Source: an uncultured SAR116 cluster alpha proteobacterium
GTDB taxonomy: Bacteria > Pseudomonadota > Alphaproteobacteria > Puniceispirillales > Marisalimonadaceae
Length of the DNA stretch: 64,000 nt
Direction of reading: 5' to 3'
Assembly (NCBI GenBank): GCA_902619615.1
Contig: CACNFD010000005.1
Location: 57,057 to 121,056, forward strand
Under the pieces are notes generated by a model, which was not told the DNA's origin, made no database searches, and saw nothing but the letters and a program-made list of their open reading frames with translations. Below are positions 16,068 through 24,765 of the stretch, piece by piece. Each line of letters begins with the position of its first letter. Position 1 is the stretch's first letter. A program made the position numbers and the translations under genes.

Positions 16068-17392
16068 AAAAATATACAGTTATGATTCCTACTACTAATA
16101 ATGTAGTAGGTATTACTGATATAGTAAAAGAAGATCCATTGGTTTCTTCAGTTATATGTGAAAATAATAATTTAGAAGCCTTGCCAATCAGCTCTTTTTA
16201 CAATTCTTTTGTAAAAAGCCCTACTGGAATAATTGAAAAATTAGTCGGACACTCCTCATTTAGGATAGATATAACCAAACCAATTCATAATGGAAAAAGT
16301 TGGCAATTGGCGATTGCTATAGCCCATATTTTCACAAAACATAATATTTTAAATTTTTCAAATGAAAATCAGCTTTTAACAAATAAAACGGACGAAATTA
16401 TTTGGGCAAGTGGAACTATCAATTCAAATTTAGAAATAAAAAAAATAAATTACCTTGATCAAAAAATTGATAATTCAATGAATTTTTTCAAAAATTGTAT
16501 AAAAAATGAAGTTCAAATTAATATTATATTGAGTATTCACAATAAAGATGATTTAAACAGCCTTTTGATAAATAATAAATTCTTAAGAGACGCAATAAAA
16601 ACTAAATTAATTAAAGTTTTATTTTTTAAGAATTTATATGATCTATTTGATCATTTGAATTTAAAAAATTTACTAAAAAAACCAACTAAGCGGTTATATT
16701 TTTTTCAAAAATCAAAAAAAACACTTAACTTACTTTCTATCATCTTTGTAACAATTTTGTTTGCTCTTATGTTCATAAATGTTTGGCAAAAAACTTCACC
16801 TTTAATAATTTTAAATAACAATAAAAACTATAGTTTATTACTTACAACTTTAAAAATGTATAGATATGGTAATTTGACTGAAAGGGTAATCGCTTATGTT
16901 TATGATTACATTCAGACACTGCAGTCAAATGAAATAAACAAACAAATGAGATTAAATTTTATTCCATACAATGAATTAGAAACTAATAAATTAAAATGTA
17001 CACCAGGTAGTCAGTCTATAGATCATGTCTGTAATTTAAACTTAGAGGTTTCTAATATTGGAGTAGATACAGTTTTTTTGTGGGCATTAAAATTTTCTAA
17101 TCTTAATTTAGAGGAAAAAGGATTTCAAAAAACTAATAAGAAATCAGATATAGTAAATGGCATGATTAAAAGTAACGAAGCTTTCTTAATTGATATAAAA
17201 AATAGCCATGAACCTATAACTCTATTTATAGTTTATAGTAAGGAGTTTGATATTAAGATCATAGATTGGTTAAAGCGTGTTGATAGAGAAAAGTCTTTGC
17301 TAGAAACAACTATTAAGAGGATAAGAGCCCTTGGTTATGGTTATACGATTAACAGCATTAAAAATGTGAAATTAATTGAAAATAAAATTTAA
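16064..17392 (+). CDS. Membrane-anchored Lon-like (S16) protease domain protein
   Basis: 442 residues, GTG start overlapping the previous stop. Residues about 50-165 match the proteolytic domain of Lon: NGKSWQLAIAIAHIF corresponds to the Ser-containing block (Ser79), SGTINSNLEIKKINYLDQK aligns without gaps to the Lon block containing the catalytic Lys (Lys134), and ILSIHNKDDL corresponds to the following IP-x-N-x-x-DL motif. There is no ATPase domain. One transmembrane helix (about 221-240, LLSIIFVTILFALMFINVW) is followed by a ~200-residue, probably periplasmic domain with two Cys (KCTPGSQSIDHVCNLNL) and a strand-rich region. An N-terminal cytoplasmic peptidase with a periplasmic sensor-like tail is unusual. 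The S16 similarity is my own alignment by eye. Confidence 0.62.
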   Translation: MKKYTVMIPTTNNVVGITDIVKEDPLVSSVICENNNLEALPISSFYNSFVKSPTGIIEKLVGHSSFRIDITKPIHNGKSWQLAIAIAHIFTKHNILNFSNENQLLTNKTDEIIWASGTINSNLEIKKINYLDQKIDNSMNFFKNCIKNEVQINIILSIHNKDDLNSLLINNKFLRDAIKTKLIKVLFFKNLYDLFDHLNLKNLLKKPTKRLYFFQKSKKTLNLLSIIFVTILFALMFINVWQKTSPLIILNNNKNYSLLLTTLKMYRYGNLTERVIAYVYDYIQTLQSNEINKQMRLNFIPYNELETNKLKCTPGSQSIDHVCNLNLEVSNIGVDTVFLWALKFSNLNLEEKGFQKTNKKSDIVNGMIKSNEAFLIDIKNSHEPITLFIVYSKEFDIKIIDWLKRVDREKSLLETTIKRIRALGYGYTINSIKNVKLIENKI

Positions 17393-17415
17393 ATTATAAA
17401 AAGAGGAGGTAATAT

Positions 17416-18255
17416 ATGAACAAATTAGATGTAATGAATAATAGTTTTAATATTAAACCTTTTGCACCAAATTTAGGAGCAATTATAACTAACGTAGATT
17501 TATCTAATGATATAAATGATGCAGAGCTTAAAGTCATAAGAGATGCTTTTCATAAATATCAGGTTTTATTTTTCCAAAATCAATCTGAAATTTTACCAGA
17601 AAATCATATAAAGTTTGGTAAATATTTTGGAGATTTGCATATCCATCCTGCAGCTCCTAAAATGAAAAACTATCCCGAAATCTTTGAAATACATACCAAC
17701 AAAAATAGTAAGATATCTAATGGAGCAGAAGATTTTCATTCTGATGTTTCTTGTGACATGGAACCACCTCTCGGAACAATGCTCCAACTTCATATACTTC
17801 CTGAATGTGGTGGGGACACAATGTTTGCAAATATGTATATGGCCTATGAATCTTTAAGTAAACCTATGCAAAAGTTTTTAAGTGGTCTTAGAGCGTTTCA
17901 TGAATCTGAACATTTTTATAAAGGAAGATATAATAAAATAGATGAAAATATAAAATATCCATCTGCTCTTCACCCTGTAGTCAGAACACATCCTGTAACT
18001 AAAAAGAAGGCATTATATGTAAATCGCTTTTTTACAACGCAAATTGAAGGTTTAAGTCAACATGAAAGTAAACTTATTTTAAATTATTTATTTGAACATT
18101 GCGAAAAAACAGATTTTCAGATTAGATATAGATGGAAACAAAATGATATGGCTTTTTGGGATAATAGATGTACCCTGCATAAAGCAATTTGGGACTATTT
18201 TCCTAATGAAAGGAAAGGAAGAAGGGTTACAATTAAAGGCGACAAACCTTTTTAA
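17416..18255 (+). CDS. TauD/TfdA-family Fe(II)/2-oxoglutarate dioxygenase
   Basis: 279 residues, typical length for the family, with a strong RBS (aggagg) 6 bp upstream. Iron-binding facial triad: His108 and Asp110 in FHSDVS and His255 in TLHKAIWDY; Arg269/270 in KGRRVTI is placed to bind 2-oxoglutarate. Members hydroxylate or cleave sulfonates, sulfate esters, phenoxyacids and related carboxylates while decarboxylating 2-oxoglutarate. The next gene is a CaiB/BaiF CoA transferase and a sulfatase follows, so a role in breakdown of a sulfur- or carboxylate-containing compound is likely. Substrate cannot be told from sequence. Confidence 0.85.
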   Translation: MNKLDVMNNSFNIKPFAPNLGAIITNVDLSNDINDAELKVIRDAFHKYQVLFFQNQSEILPENHIKFGKYFGDLHIHPAAPKMKNYPEIFEIHTNKNSKISNGAEDFHSDVSCDMEPPLGTMLQLHILPECGGDTMFANMYMAYESLSKPMQKFLSGLRAFHESEHFYKGRYNKIDENIKYPSALHPVVRTHPVTKKKALYVNRFFTTQIEGLSQHESKLILNYLFEHCEKTDFQIRYRWKQNDMAFWDNRCTLHKAIWDYFPNERKGRRVTIKGDKPF

Positions 18256-18305
18256 AACTTTTTATAATGTTATTGTTGCGCAATTAATTTATTACCTAAA
18301 AAGTG

Positions 18306-19517
18306 ATGTTTAAACCTCTTGAAGGCATACAAGTACTAGACTTTACTCATGTATTAGCGGGTCCAGCATGTTCTTATTATCTAGCCCTCTTAGGGGCTAA
18401 TGTGATTAAAGTAGAATCCGTTTTTAAAGGTGATTCAATGAGGCATAGGGGAGGTACTTATGAAGAGGGAAATTTTATTGGAATGAGTACTCCTTATCTT
18501 ACTCAAGCTTCTGGTAAAAGATCAATTGCGATTGACATTAGCAAAAAAGAAGGTTTTGAAATTTTTGAAAAACTTTTAAAAATCTCTGACGTTCTAGTTG
18601 AAAATCATTTACCAATAACATTAGATAAACTTGGGTTAACTCCAGATTACTTTAACATAATTAATAATAAACTTATTCATTGTTCTCTTACGGGCTATGG
18701 AAGAAATGGAGATAAAGAAAACGTACCAGCATATGATGTAAATATCCAAGCAATAAGTGGTCTAATGAATTTAACTGGTTTTGAAGAGCAAGGACCAGTT
18801 AGAACAGGTGCACCAATTATAGATTATGGAGTTGCATTAGCAGCTAGTTTTGCAATTTCAAGTGCTCTTTTTAAAAGATCACAAACTGGTAAAGGAAGTT
18901 TTATTGATGTGTCTATGTTAGAAACTGCATATACACTTATGAGTTCCACCGTTGTTGATTATCTAACCACAGGCAATGAACCAAAGCAGAGAGGGAACGC
19001 TGCTAATAGTAAAAGTCCAGCTGCAGGAAGTTTTGCTTGTAAAGATGGCTTAATCTCCCTTGGAATTAATGAAGAACATCAGTTTGTTGCGTTAGCTAAA
19101 ATGTTAAAAAAAGAGAAATGGCTTGTTGACGAGAGATTTTCAAATAAAAATAATCGAAAAAAAAATAAAGATTTACTTATTGCGGAGCTTCAAGAAATCT
19201 TAAAAACTAAAACTGCTGAACAATGGGAAAGACTTGCTAATAATTTTAAAGTTCCTGCTGCTAGAGTTCTGTCCTTAAAAGAAAGTTTAAACCTAAAACA
19301 AAATTGCGCTCGAAATTTTATTCATGAATTTGATAGTGATAACCTTAAAGTCCTTACCTTACCATTTCGATTTAATAACCAAAAAAATCATCCTCCAATT
19401 ACGCCTCCAAGTAGGTTAGGACAAAATACTGTTGATATTTTAAAAGAATTAGGTTTTAAAAATTATCAAATCAAACTCTTTAAAAAAAACAATGTAGTTT
19501 TTTTTGAAGATAAGTAA
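18306..19517 (+). CDS. CaiB/BaiF-family CoA transferase
   Basis: About 403 residues from the ATG at 18306 (a GTG at 18303 is the alternative; the paralogue at 22366 begins with the same MFKPL). The N-terminus, GIQVLDFTHVLAGPACSYYLALLGA, and KVESVFKGDSMR are the family hallmark, and the conserved Asp that carries the acyl-anhydride intermediate is expected near residue 170 in GAPIIDYGVALAASFA. Class III CoA transferases move CoA between carboxylic acids in the cytoplasm. It sits 50 bp after the dioxygenase gene, suggesting activation of the oxidised product or of the substrate. Confidence 0.88.
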   Translation: MFKPLEGIQVLDFTHVLAGPACSYYLALLGANVIKVESVFKGDSMRHRGGTYEEGNFIGMSTPYLTQASGKRSIAIDISKKEGFEIFEKLLKISDVLVENHLPITLDKLGLTPDYFNIINNKLIHCSLTGYGRNGDKENVPAYDVNIQAISGLMNLTGFEEQGPVRTGAPIIDYGVALAASFAISSALFKRSQTGKGSFIDVSMLETAYTLMSSTVVDYLTTGNEPKQRGNAANSKSPAAGSFACKDGLISLGINEEHQFVALAKMLKKEKWLVDERFSNKNNRKKNKDLLIAELQEILKTKTAEQWERLANNFKVPAARVLSLKESLNLKQNCARNFIHEFDSDNLKVLTLPFRFNNQKNHPPITPPSRLGQNTVDILKELGFKNYQIKLFKKNNVVFFEDK

Positions 19518-19712
19518 TTTGGTAATACTAAATTTTTTATAATTAACTTTGGCTGTAACGATTTTATTGTATTGTATTGCCTGTTTTTCTCAAAAATTAA
19601 AATTATTTCAATATAAATAATATTTTCATAAATTATTTTTATATAACAAAAGATATTTTTTATTTTATTAATATTTTTTGGACTACTAGTATATTTATAA
19701 AAAGAGAAAAAA

Positions 19713-21254
19713 ATGTCAGAAAAAAAACCTAATATTATTTTTATTACATCAGATCAACAAAGAGCAGATTGTTATGGTTTTGCTGGTCGTAAAATTTCAA
19801 CTCCACATTTGGACAAATTAGCAAAAACTGGTAGCCGTTTTGATTCATGTATTACGCCAAATTTAGTTTGTCAGCCCTCAAGAGCTTCAATTCTTACTGG
19901 TCAACTACCTTTCACACATGGGGTTTGTGATAATGGCATTGATTTAAACCCAGAAATTGCGGAACTTGGATTTGCAGAACAACTTAATAAAGTAGGCTAT
20001 AAAACTTCATTTATTGGTAAAGCGCATTTTGCTACTTCCTCAACTTTTGAGCCTACTGGTACACCAGAATGCAAACATAGTTCAACAAAATTTGGTTCAG
20101 AATGGTATGGTCCTTACATGGGCTTTAAGCATGTTGAACTCATGACTTTAGGCCATTGGTATAAAGAAAAAGGGCCTACACTTCCACCAGAAGGTCAACA
20201 TTTTGAACGTTTTGTATTTGAAGAAGTTGGTGGACCAGAGATTTTTGATATTTGGCATAAACCAGCTAAACCAGGTTATGGTGCCGCTCAAACTTGGCAT
20301 TCATCTTTACCTGTAGCATTGCATTCAAGTACATGGTGTGGGGATAGGGCGATCTCTTTTTTAAATAATCAAAATAAAAACGAACCTTTTTGTTCTTGGG
20401 TATCATTTCCTGATCCTCATCATCCTTTTGATTGTCCTACTCCTTGGAGTACAATGTATAATCTAGATGATGTTGATTTACCTGCTGAAGGTCAAAAAGA
20501 CTTAGATAATAGGCCTTGGTGGCATAAAGCTTCTTTGGAAAGTGAACCAAATCTTGCTGATCCCCAACTCAAATTTTTTAGAGCTAAGCTTTCTCGTTCA
20601 GTAGATCAAACGGAAAAACAATTGAGGGAGATGACTGCAAATTATTTTGGAATGATTTCATTAATAGACCATAATGTAGGCAGAATAATTTTAGAACTAA
20701 AAAGATTAGGCATGGATAAAAATACTATTATTATCTATTCAACTGATCATGGAGATCTTTTAGGTGATCATGGCTTATATTTAAAGGGACCAACTCCATA
20801 TGAAGGTCTATTAAGGGTTGGATTGATTGTAAATGGTCCAAATATACCTAAAAATAAAGTTATAAAAGATCCTGTTTCTACAATGGATATTGCAGCAACA
20901 ATTTGCGATATTGCTGGAGCAGAATTGCCTCATGTAGCTCAAAGTAAAAGCTTGATACCAGTCATAAGAAACAATGAATCAAGAGATGTTGCACATAGTG
21001 AGTGGAAAGTTAATGCTAGTAGGTGTGGCGTTGAGTTAGAACTACGTACCGTAAGAACAAAGAATGCAAAACTTACAATTGAAAAAAATACTGGTGCTGG
21101 TGAAATGTATAATCTTGATATTGACCCTAATGAGATGACAAATCTATTTAATGATGATAATTCGAGTAATCTTAAAAAAGAGTTGATGGATATGATTGAA
21201 GAAAGACCAGGAAAAGAATTATCAAATTTTGATGAACCTGTTGGAATGGCATAA
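19713..21254 (+). CDS. Type I sulfatase
   Basis: 513 residues, no signal peptide, so probably cytoplasmic. It has the sulfatase start (PNIIFITSDQQRADCYG, metal ligand Asp14), the active-site signature CQPSRASILTG with Cys53 for conversion to formylglycine, and the C-terminal metal-site block STDHGDLLGDHG. Such enzymes hydrolyse sulfate esters. The Cys-type active site needs a maturation enzyme (FGE or anSME), not present in this window. A 195-bp AT-rich gap without genes precedes it; the dioxygenase at 21285 follows 30 bp downstream. It could also act on phosphonate monoesters, as some relatives do. Confidence 0.88.
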   Translation: MSEKKPNIIFITSDQQRADCYGFAGRKISTPHLDKLAKTGSRFDSCITPNLVCQPSRASILTGQLPFTHGVCDNGIDLNPEIAELGFAEQLNKVGYKTSFIGKAHFATSSTFEPTGTPECKHSSTKFGSEWYGPYMGFKHVELMTLGHWYKEKGPTLPPEGQHFERFVFEEVGGPEIFDIWHKPAKPGYGAAQTWHSSLPVALHSSTWCGDRAISFLNNQNKNEPFCSWVSFPDPHHPFDCPTPWSTMYNLDDVDLPAEGQKDLDNRPWWHKASLESEPNLADPQLKFFRAKLSRSVDQTEKQLREMTANYFGMISLIDHNVGRIILELKRLGMDKNTIIIYSTDHGDLLGDHGLYLKGPTPYEGLLRVGLIVNGPNIPKNKVIKDPVSTMDIAATICDIAGAELPHVAQSKSLIPVIRNNESRDVAHSEWKVNASRCGVELELRTVRTKNAKLTIEKNTGAGEMYNLDIDPNEMTNLFNDDNSSNLKKELMDMIEERPGKELSNFDEPVGMA

Positions 21255-21284
21255 ATTGTAATTAAATAGGAAATTCTTGTAATT

Positions 21285-22286
21285 ATGAAAACTAGTAAAA
21301 TCAAAGGTGAATGGACGACAAAAGAGCTTCAAATTGATAAAAACTGGTTAATAAATTTAGATCATTTAGATAAACAAGAACTTTTTAAAGCTACTAAATT
21401 TGCAATTAAATCTAATAAATCTCTTTATGATATTAAAGATTCAGACTTTCCATTAAATAATTTTGTTAATAAAATTAATCTTATAAAAAAACAAATTCAG
21501 TTTGGTTTTGGATTCGTTGTTATTAAAGGGCTTCCTATCACAGAATTTAATGATGAAGAAACAAAGGTAATGCTCTGGGGTTTAGGACAATATTTGGGAT
21601 ATCCTGAAAAACAAGATAAAGCAGGATCATTACTTCACGTAGTCACTGATACTGGGGCAAGTTTTGCCAATACTGATCATATAAGAGGGTTTCAAACAAA
21701 TGAGGAACTTCAATTTCATACTGATGGAGCAGATATTTTTGCTTTATTATGCATAAGAAATGCTAAAAAAGGAGGATTATCTAAATTAGTATCATCAGTA
21801 GCAATATTTAAAGAAATTGAACAAAACAGACCTGATCTTGCCAGAGTTCTTCAAGAACAATTTCATTTTGACTCCAGAACTCAAAATCCAAACGACGACA
21901 AAATTCAAAAAATCCCAATATTTGTAAAGCATGATAATCTCATAACAGCTTTATATAAAAGAAGATATATCAGGTCAGCTCAACGTTTTGAAGAAGTCCC
22001 AAAGTTAACAAAATTACAATTTGAAGCTCTTGATCTGTTGGATAAATTATGTAATGACGATAAGTTTTGTTTAAGCATGAATCTAAGTCCTGGAGATCTA
22101 GAAATAGCTAGTAATGCAACTACGTTTCACTCAAGGGAAACTTATGAAGATTATCCCGATCCTAATAAAAGAAGATGCATGATTAGATTATGGTTATCTA
22201 TGTCTTATGAAAGGCCCCTTCCAGAAGTTTATAAGAGAACTAGAGAATGGGAGCCAACATTCAAAAGAAGAGGTTTAATTAATTAA
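21285..22286 (+). CDS. TauD/TfdA-like Fe(II)/2-oxoglutarate dioxygenase, long form
   Basis: 333 residues. The His-x-Asp pair is His145 and Asp147 in LQFHTDGAD; the distal His lies in TTFHSRETYED and the 2-oxoglutarate Arg in RRCMIRLWLSM. This arrangement, with a longer N-terminal part (GFGFVVIKGLPI), is that of the clavaminate-synthase-like/TfdA subgroup and differs from the other two TauD proteins of the window. It follows the sulfatase by 30 bp and precedes a CaiB/BaiF gene, repeating the dioxygenase and CoA-transferase pairing seen at 17416-19517. Substrate unknown. Confidence 0.8.
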   Translation: MKTSKIKGEWTTKELQIDKNWLINLDHLDKQELFKATKFAIKSNKSLYDIKDSDFPLNNFVNKINLIKKQIQFGFGFVVIKGLPITEFNDEETKVMLWGLGQYLGYPEKQDKAGSLLHVVTDTGASFANTDHIRGFQTNEELQFHTDGADIFALLCIRNAKKGGLSKLVSSVAIFKEIEQNRPDLARVLQEQFHFDSRTQNPNDDKIQKIPIFVKHDNLITALYKRRYIRSAQRFEEVPKLTKLQFEALDLLDKLCNDDKFCLSMNLSPGDLEIASNATTFHSRETYEDYPDPNKRRCMIRLWLSMSYERPLPEVYKRTREWEPTFKRRGLIN

Positions 22287-22365
22287 ATTAAAATATTAAC
22301 TACAATTATAATTTTTTCAGGCTATCACTTTAGAGTCGAATAAGTTTTAAATTTAGGAGTTTTAT

Positions 22366-23571
22366 ATGTTTAAACCACTCAAGGGTATAAAAGTTTTGGA
22401 TTTGACTGGAGTTTTAGCAGGTCCTTATTGTACTTACCAATTAGCTTTACTGGGTGCTGAGGTAATAAAAATAGAGAATCTTGAGCAAGGTGATTGGACA
22501 AGAGTTGGCGGAAAAGATCAATCTCTTAATAGCTTATATATGGGGACTTCATTTTTAATTCAAAATTCAGATAAAAAGTCTATCCAAATAAACCTAAAGT
22601 CAGAAAAAGGAAAAGAAATTGCATTAGAGTTGATTAAAAGGGTTGATATTTTTGTTGAAAACATGAGACCTGGAAAAGCTGAAAAATTAGGTCTTGGTTG
22701 GAAAGAGGTTTCAAATATTAATAATAAAATTATTTATTGTTCAATTTCTGCATTCGGTCAGGATGGACCTTTCAAGAATAGGGGTGCTTATGATCACGTG
22801 GTTCAAGGGATGAGTGGAATTATGACCACTACTGGAACTAAACAAACTGGCCCAACTAAAGTGGGTTCCCCCTTCATAGACTACTCAACGGGAATGAATG
22901 CTGCATTTGCTATCGTGTCTGCAATTCATGAAGTTAAACAAAAACAAAAATCTATTAGACTTGATGTTTCCATGCTTGATACGTCATTTTTGTTAATGGC
23001 AAATATGGTTACTGAACATTTGAATTCTGGATGGATACCTACCCCAATGGGAAATGAAGCGCAAAGTGGTTCACCTGCATCTGGAATGTATAATACTCTA
23101 ACATCCCCTATTTTACTTGCTGCAAACAATAATATTCAATTTTTATCTTTATGTAAGGCACTAAACACAATTGGGTCATTTGATGCTGAAAAGTGGAAAT
23201 CAGAAAAAATAAGAAAATCAAAACAAAGTGAGCTTAGAGAGGAATTTCAGAATATATTTATTACAAAAACAGCAGAAGATTTAGAAATACTTTTAAATAA
23301 TTTTGATGTGCCTGCTGGAAAAATAAGATCATTACCAGAGGCAGTAGCAGAAAAGCAGTTCAAAGAAAGAAAATTGTGGAATAAAATAAATATAAAAAGT
23401 ATTAACAAAGATTTTTTGGTGCCAAGTATTGGTTTTAAAGTTGATAAAAATGAGGTTTCACCCAAAAATCCACCTCCAACTTTAGGAGAAAACACTAAGG
23501 AAGTTTTGCAAAACATTGGAATAAATAAAGATCTATTAGGGGTACTTAAAAAAGAAGGTGTGATTAATTAA
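22366..23571 (+). CDS. CaiB/BaiF-family CoA transferase
   Basis: 401 residues with RBS taggag 7 bp upstream. N-terminal GIKVLDLTGVLAGPYCTYQLALLGA and KIENLEQGDWTR identify the family; GSPFIDYSTGMNAAFA carries the expected active-site Asp. It is a diverged paralogue of the gene at 18306. The 3' end overlaps the convergent enolase-superfamily gene by 8 bp. Likely transfers CoA to a carboxylate intermediate of the same catabolic route. Confidence 0.88.
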   Translation: MFKPLKGIKVLDLTGVLAGPYCTYQLALLGAEVIKIENLEQGDWTRVGGKDQSLNSLYMGTSFLIQNSDKKSIQINLKSEKGKEIALELIKRVDIFVENMRPGKAEKLGLGWKEVSNINNKIIYCSISAFGQDGPFKNRGAYDHVVQGMSGIMTTTGTKQTGPTKVGSPFIDYSTGMNAAFAIVSAIHEVKQKQKSIRLDVSMLDTSFLLMANMVTEHLNSGWIPTPMGNEAQSGSPASGMYNTLTSPILLAANNNIQFLSLCKALNTIGSFDAEKWKSEKIRKSKQSELREEFQNIFITKTAEDLEILLNNFDVPAGKIRSLPEAVAEKQFKERKLWNKINIKSINKDFLVPSIGFKVDKNEVSPKNPPPTLGENTKEVLQNIGINKDLLGVLKKEGVIN

Positions 23572-24676
23572 ATTTCTTGAGTTCTAATTCATTTATTTTT
23601 ACGCCCACCCCAAAACTATTTGCTGGAAGTCTTGATTTACCATTTATAATTTCAGGATTTGGATTTTTTAACAATGTTTTAAAATATTCAGTTTCTTTAT
23701 ATTGATATTCCATCAAAGGTGGCTCATTCGCAGCTGCACAGATTTGAAGAGTATGAGCGTGAGCTATTGGCCCAGTTGGATTATGAGGTGAAAATTTTAC
23801 ATTATGGTCATTAAAAAATTTATCTAAAGCTATAAGCTCATCTGGCCCGCCTGCGTATTTAATATCAGGCATCATAACGTCGTACACACCAGATTTGACA
23901 TATCTTTCAAAACCTACAGTAAGAATTTTTTTTTCCAAACCAGCTAAAAACATACCTTTTGAATTTGTAATTGATCTTATTTTTTTTATTTCTCCTAAAC
24001 TTTCAATTGTTTCTGGTATAGGGCACTCTAACCAATATAAATTTAAACCCTCAATCTCTTTGATTAGATCTATAGTTGTTTCAAAATTAAATCTCCAATG
24101 ACAATCAATCATTACATCAATCTTTGGATCCACATTTTGCTTGATTGTGTTTATCCTCTCTAATCCAGGTTGCATTGCTTCTCGTATCTCTTTAGATGTC
24201 AATCCTGCTGAAACCTCATCAAAAGGAGCAAACTTAATTTTTGTGAAGCCATCTTTCAATACTTCATGCAGTTTATTTACAATTCCTTTAGGAGTTCTAT
24301 CGACAGTTGAACGGTTAAAATTAGCATATATGTTTACTTTTTTGCGATTATTACCAAAAATTGAACTAATTGATTTTTCTTTTAACTTACCCTCAATATC
24401 CCATAAACACTGCATGATTGCTGAACTCAGTGCAGCTTCTACAATATTGTTAAAAGGTAATGGTTTTTTTAAATCTTGAGGTGTTAAGTAATGCTTATTC
24501 AATATCAATTCAAAAATCTTTTCACTTTGTGTCAAAATTTCGTTCTCTTTTCCCTGAAGTGTTGCTTCACCCCATCCGGAAATACCAATATCATTTTCTA
24601 ATTTTACAAATAACCATTTGGTTTTCTTCGTAACATTAACTTCAAATAAATTGGATTTAATAATTTTATTTGTCAT
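23564..24676 (-). CDS. Mandelate racemase/muconate-lactonizing-type enolase-superfamily enzyme
   Basis: 370 residues, no signal. Metal ligands appear at Asp191 (IDCHWRF), Glu217 (YWLECPI) and Glu248 (LAGLEKK); a K-x-K motif (TKIKFAP, Lys148) and His298 (FSPHNPTGP) are positioned as general base and acid. This combination fits acid-sugar dehydratases such as the galactonate/mannonate groups. It abstracts a proton alpha to a carboxylate and usually eliminates water. It is transcribed towards the CaiB gene and divergently from AcnX, with an 89-bp AT-rich gap that must contain both promoters. Substrate unknown. Confidence 0.82.
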   Translation of the reverse strand: MTNKIIKSNLFEVNVTKKTKWLFVKLENDIGISGWGEATLQGKENEILTQSEKIFELILNKHYLTPQDLKKPLPFNNIVEAALSSAIMQCLWDIEGKLKEKSISSIFGNNRKKVNIYANFNRSTVDRTPKGIVNKLHEVLKDGFTKIKFAPFDEVSAGLTSKEIREAMQPGLERINTIKQNVDPKIDVMIDCHWRFNFETTIDLIKEIEGLNLYWLECPIPETIESLGEIKKIRSITNSKGMFLAGLEKKILTVGFERYVKSGVYDVMMPDIKYAGGPDELIALDKFFNDHNVKFSPHNPTGPIAHAHTLQICAAANEPPLMEYQYKETEYFKTLLKNPNPEIINGKSRLPANSFGVGVKINELELKKFN

Positions 24677-24765
24677 ATAAAAAATTTTAATAAATTATAA
24701 ATATATAAAATAAAGTTATATTTTTTATATTTTTTGTAAATACATATTTTCAAAGGAGGAAATGG

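Noticed and set aside
1-17392. Zorya-type anti-phage system because of MotA-like and ExbD/MotB-like genes
   Set aside because: I see no ZorC-like EH-signature protein, helicase or nuclease, the ExbD-like protein lacks an OmpA-type peptidoglycan domain, and most neighbours are exported proteins.
19518-19712. Possible riboswitch or small RNA before the sulfatase
   Set aside because: No stable stem or known aptamer pattern visible; only AT-rich sequence.
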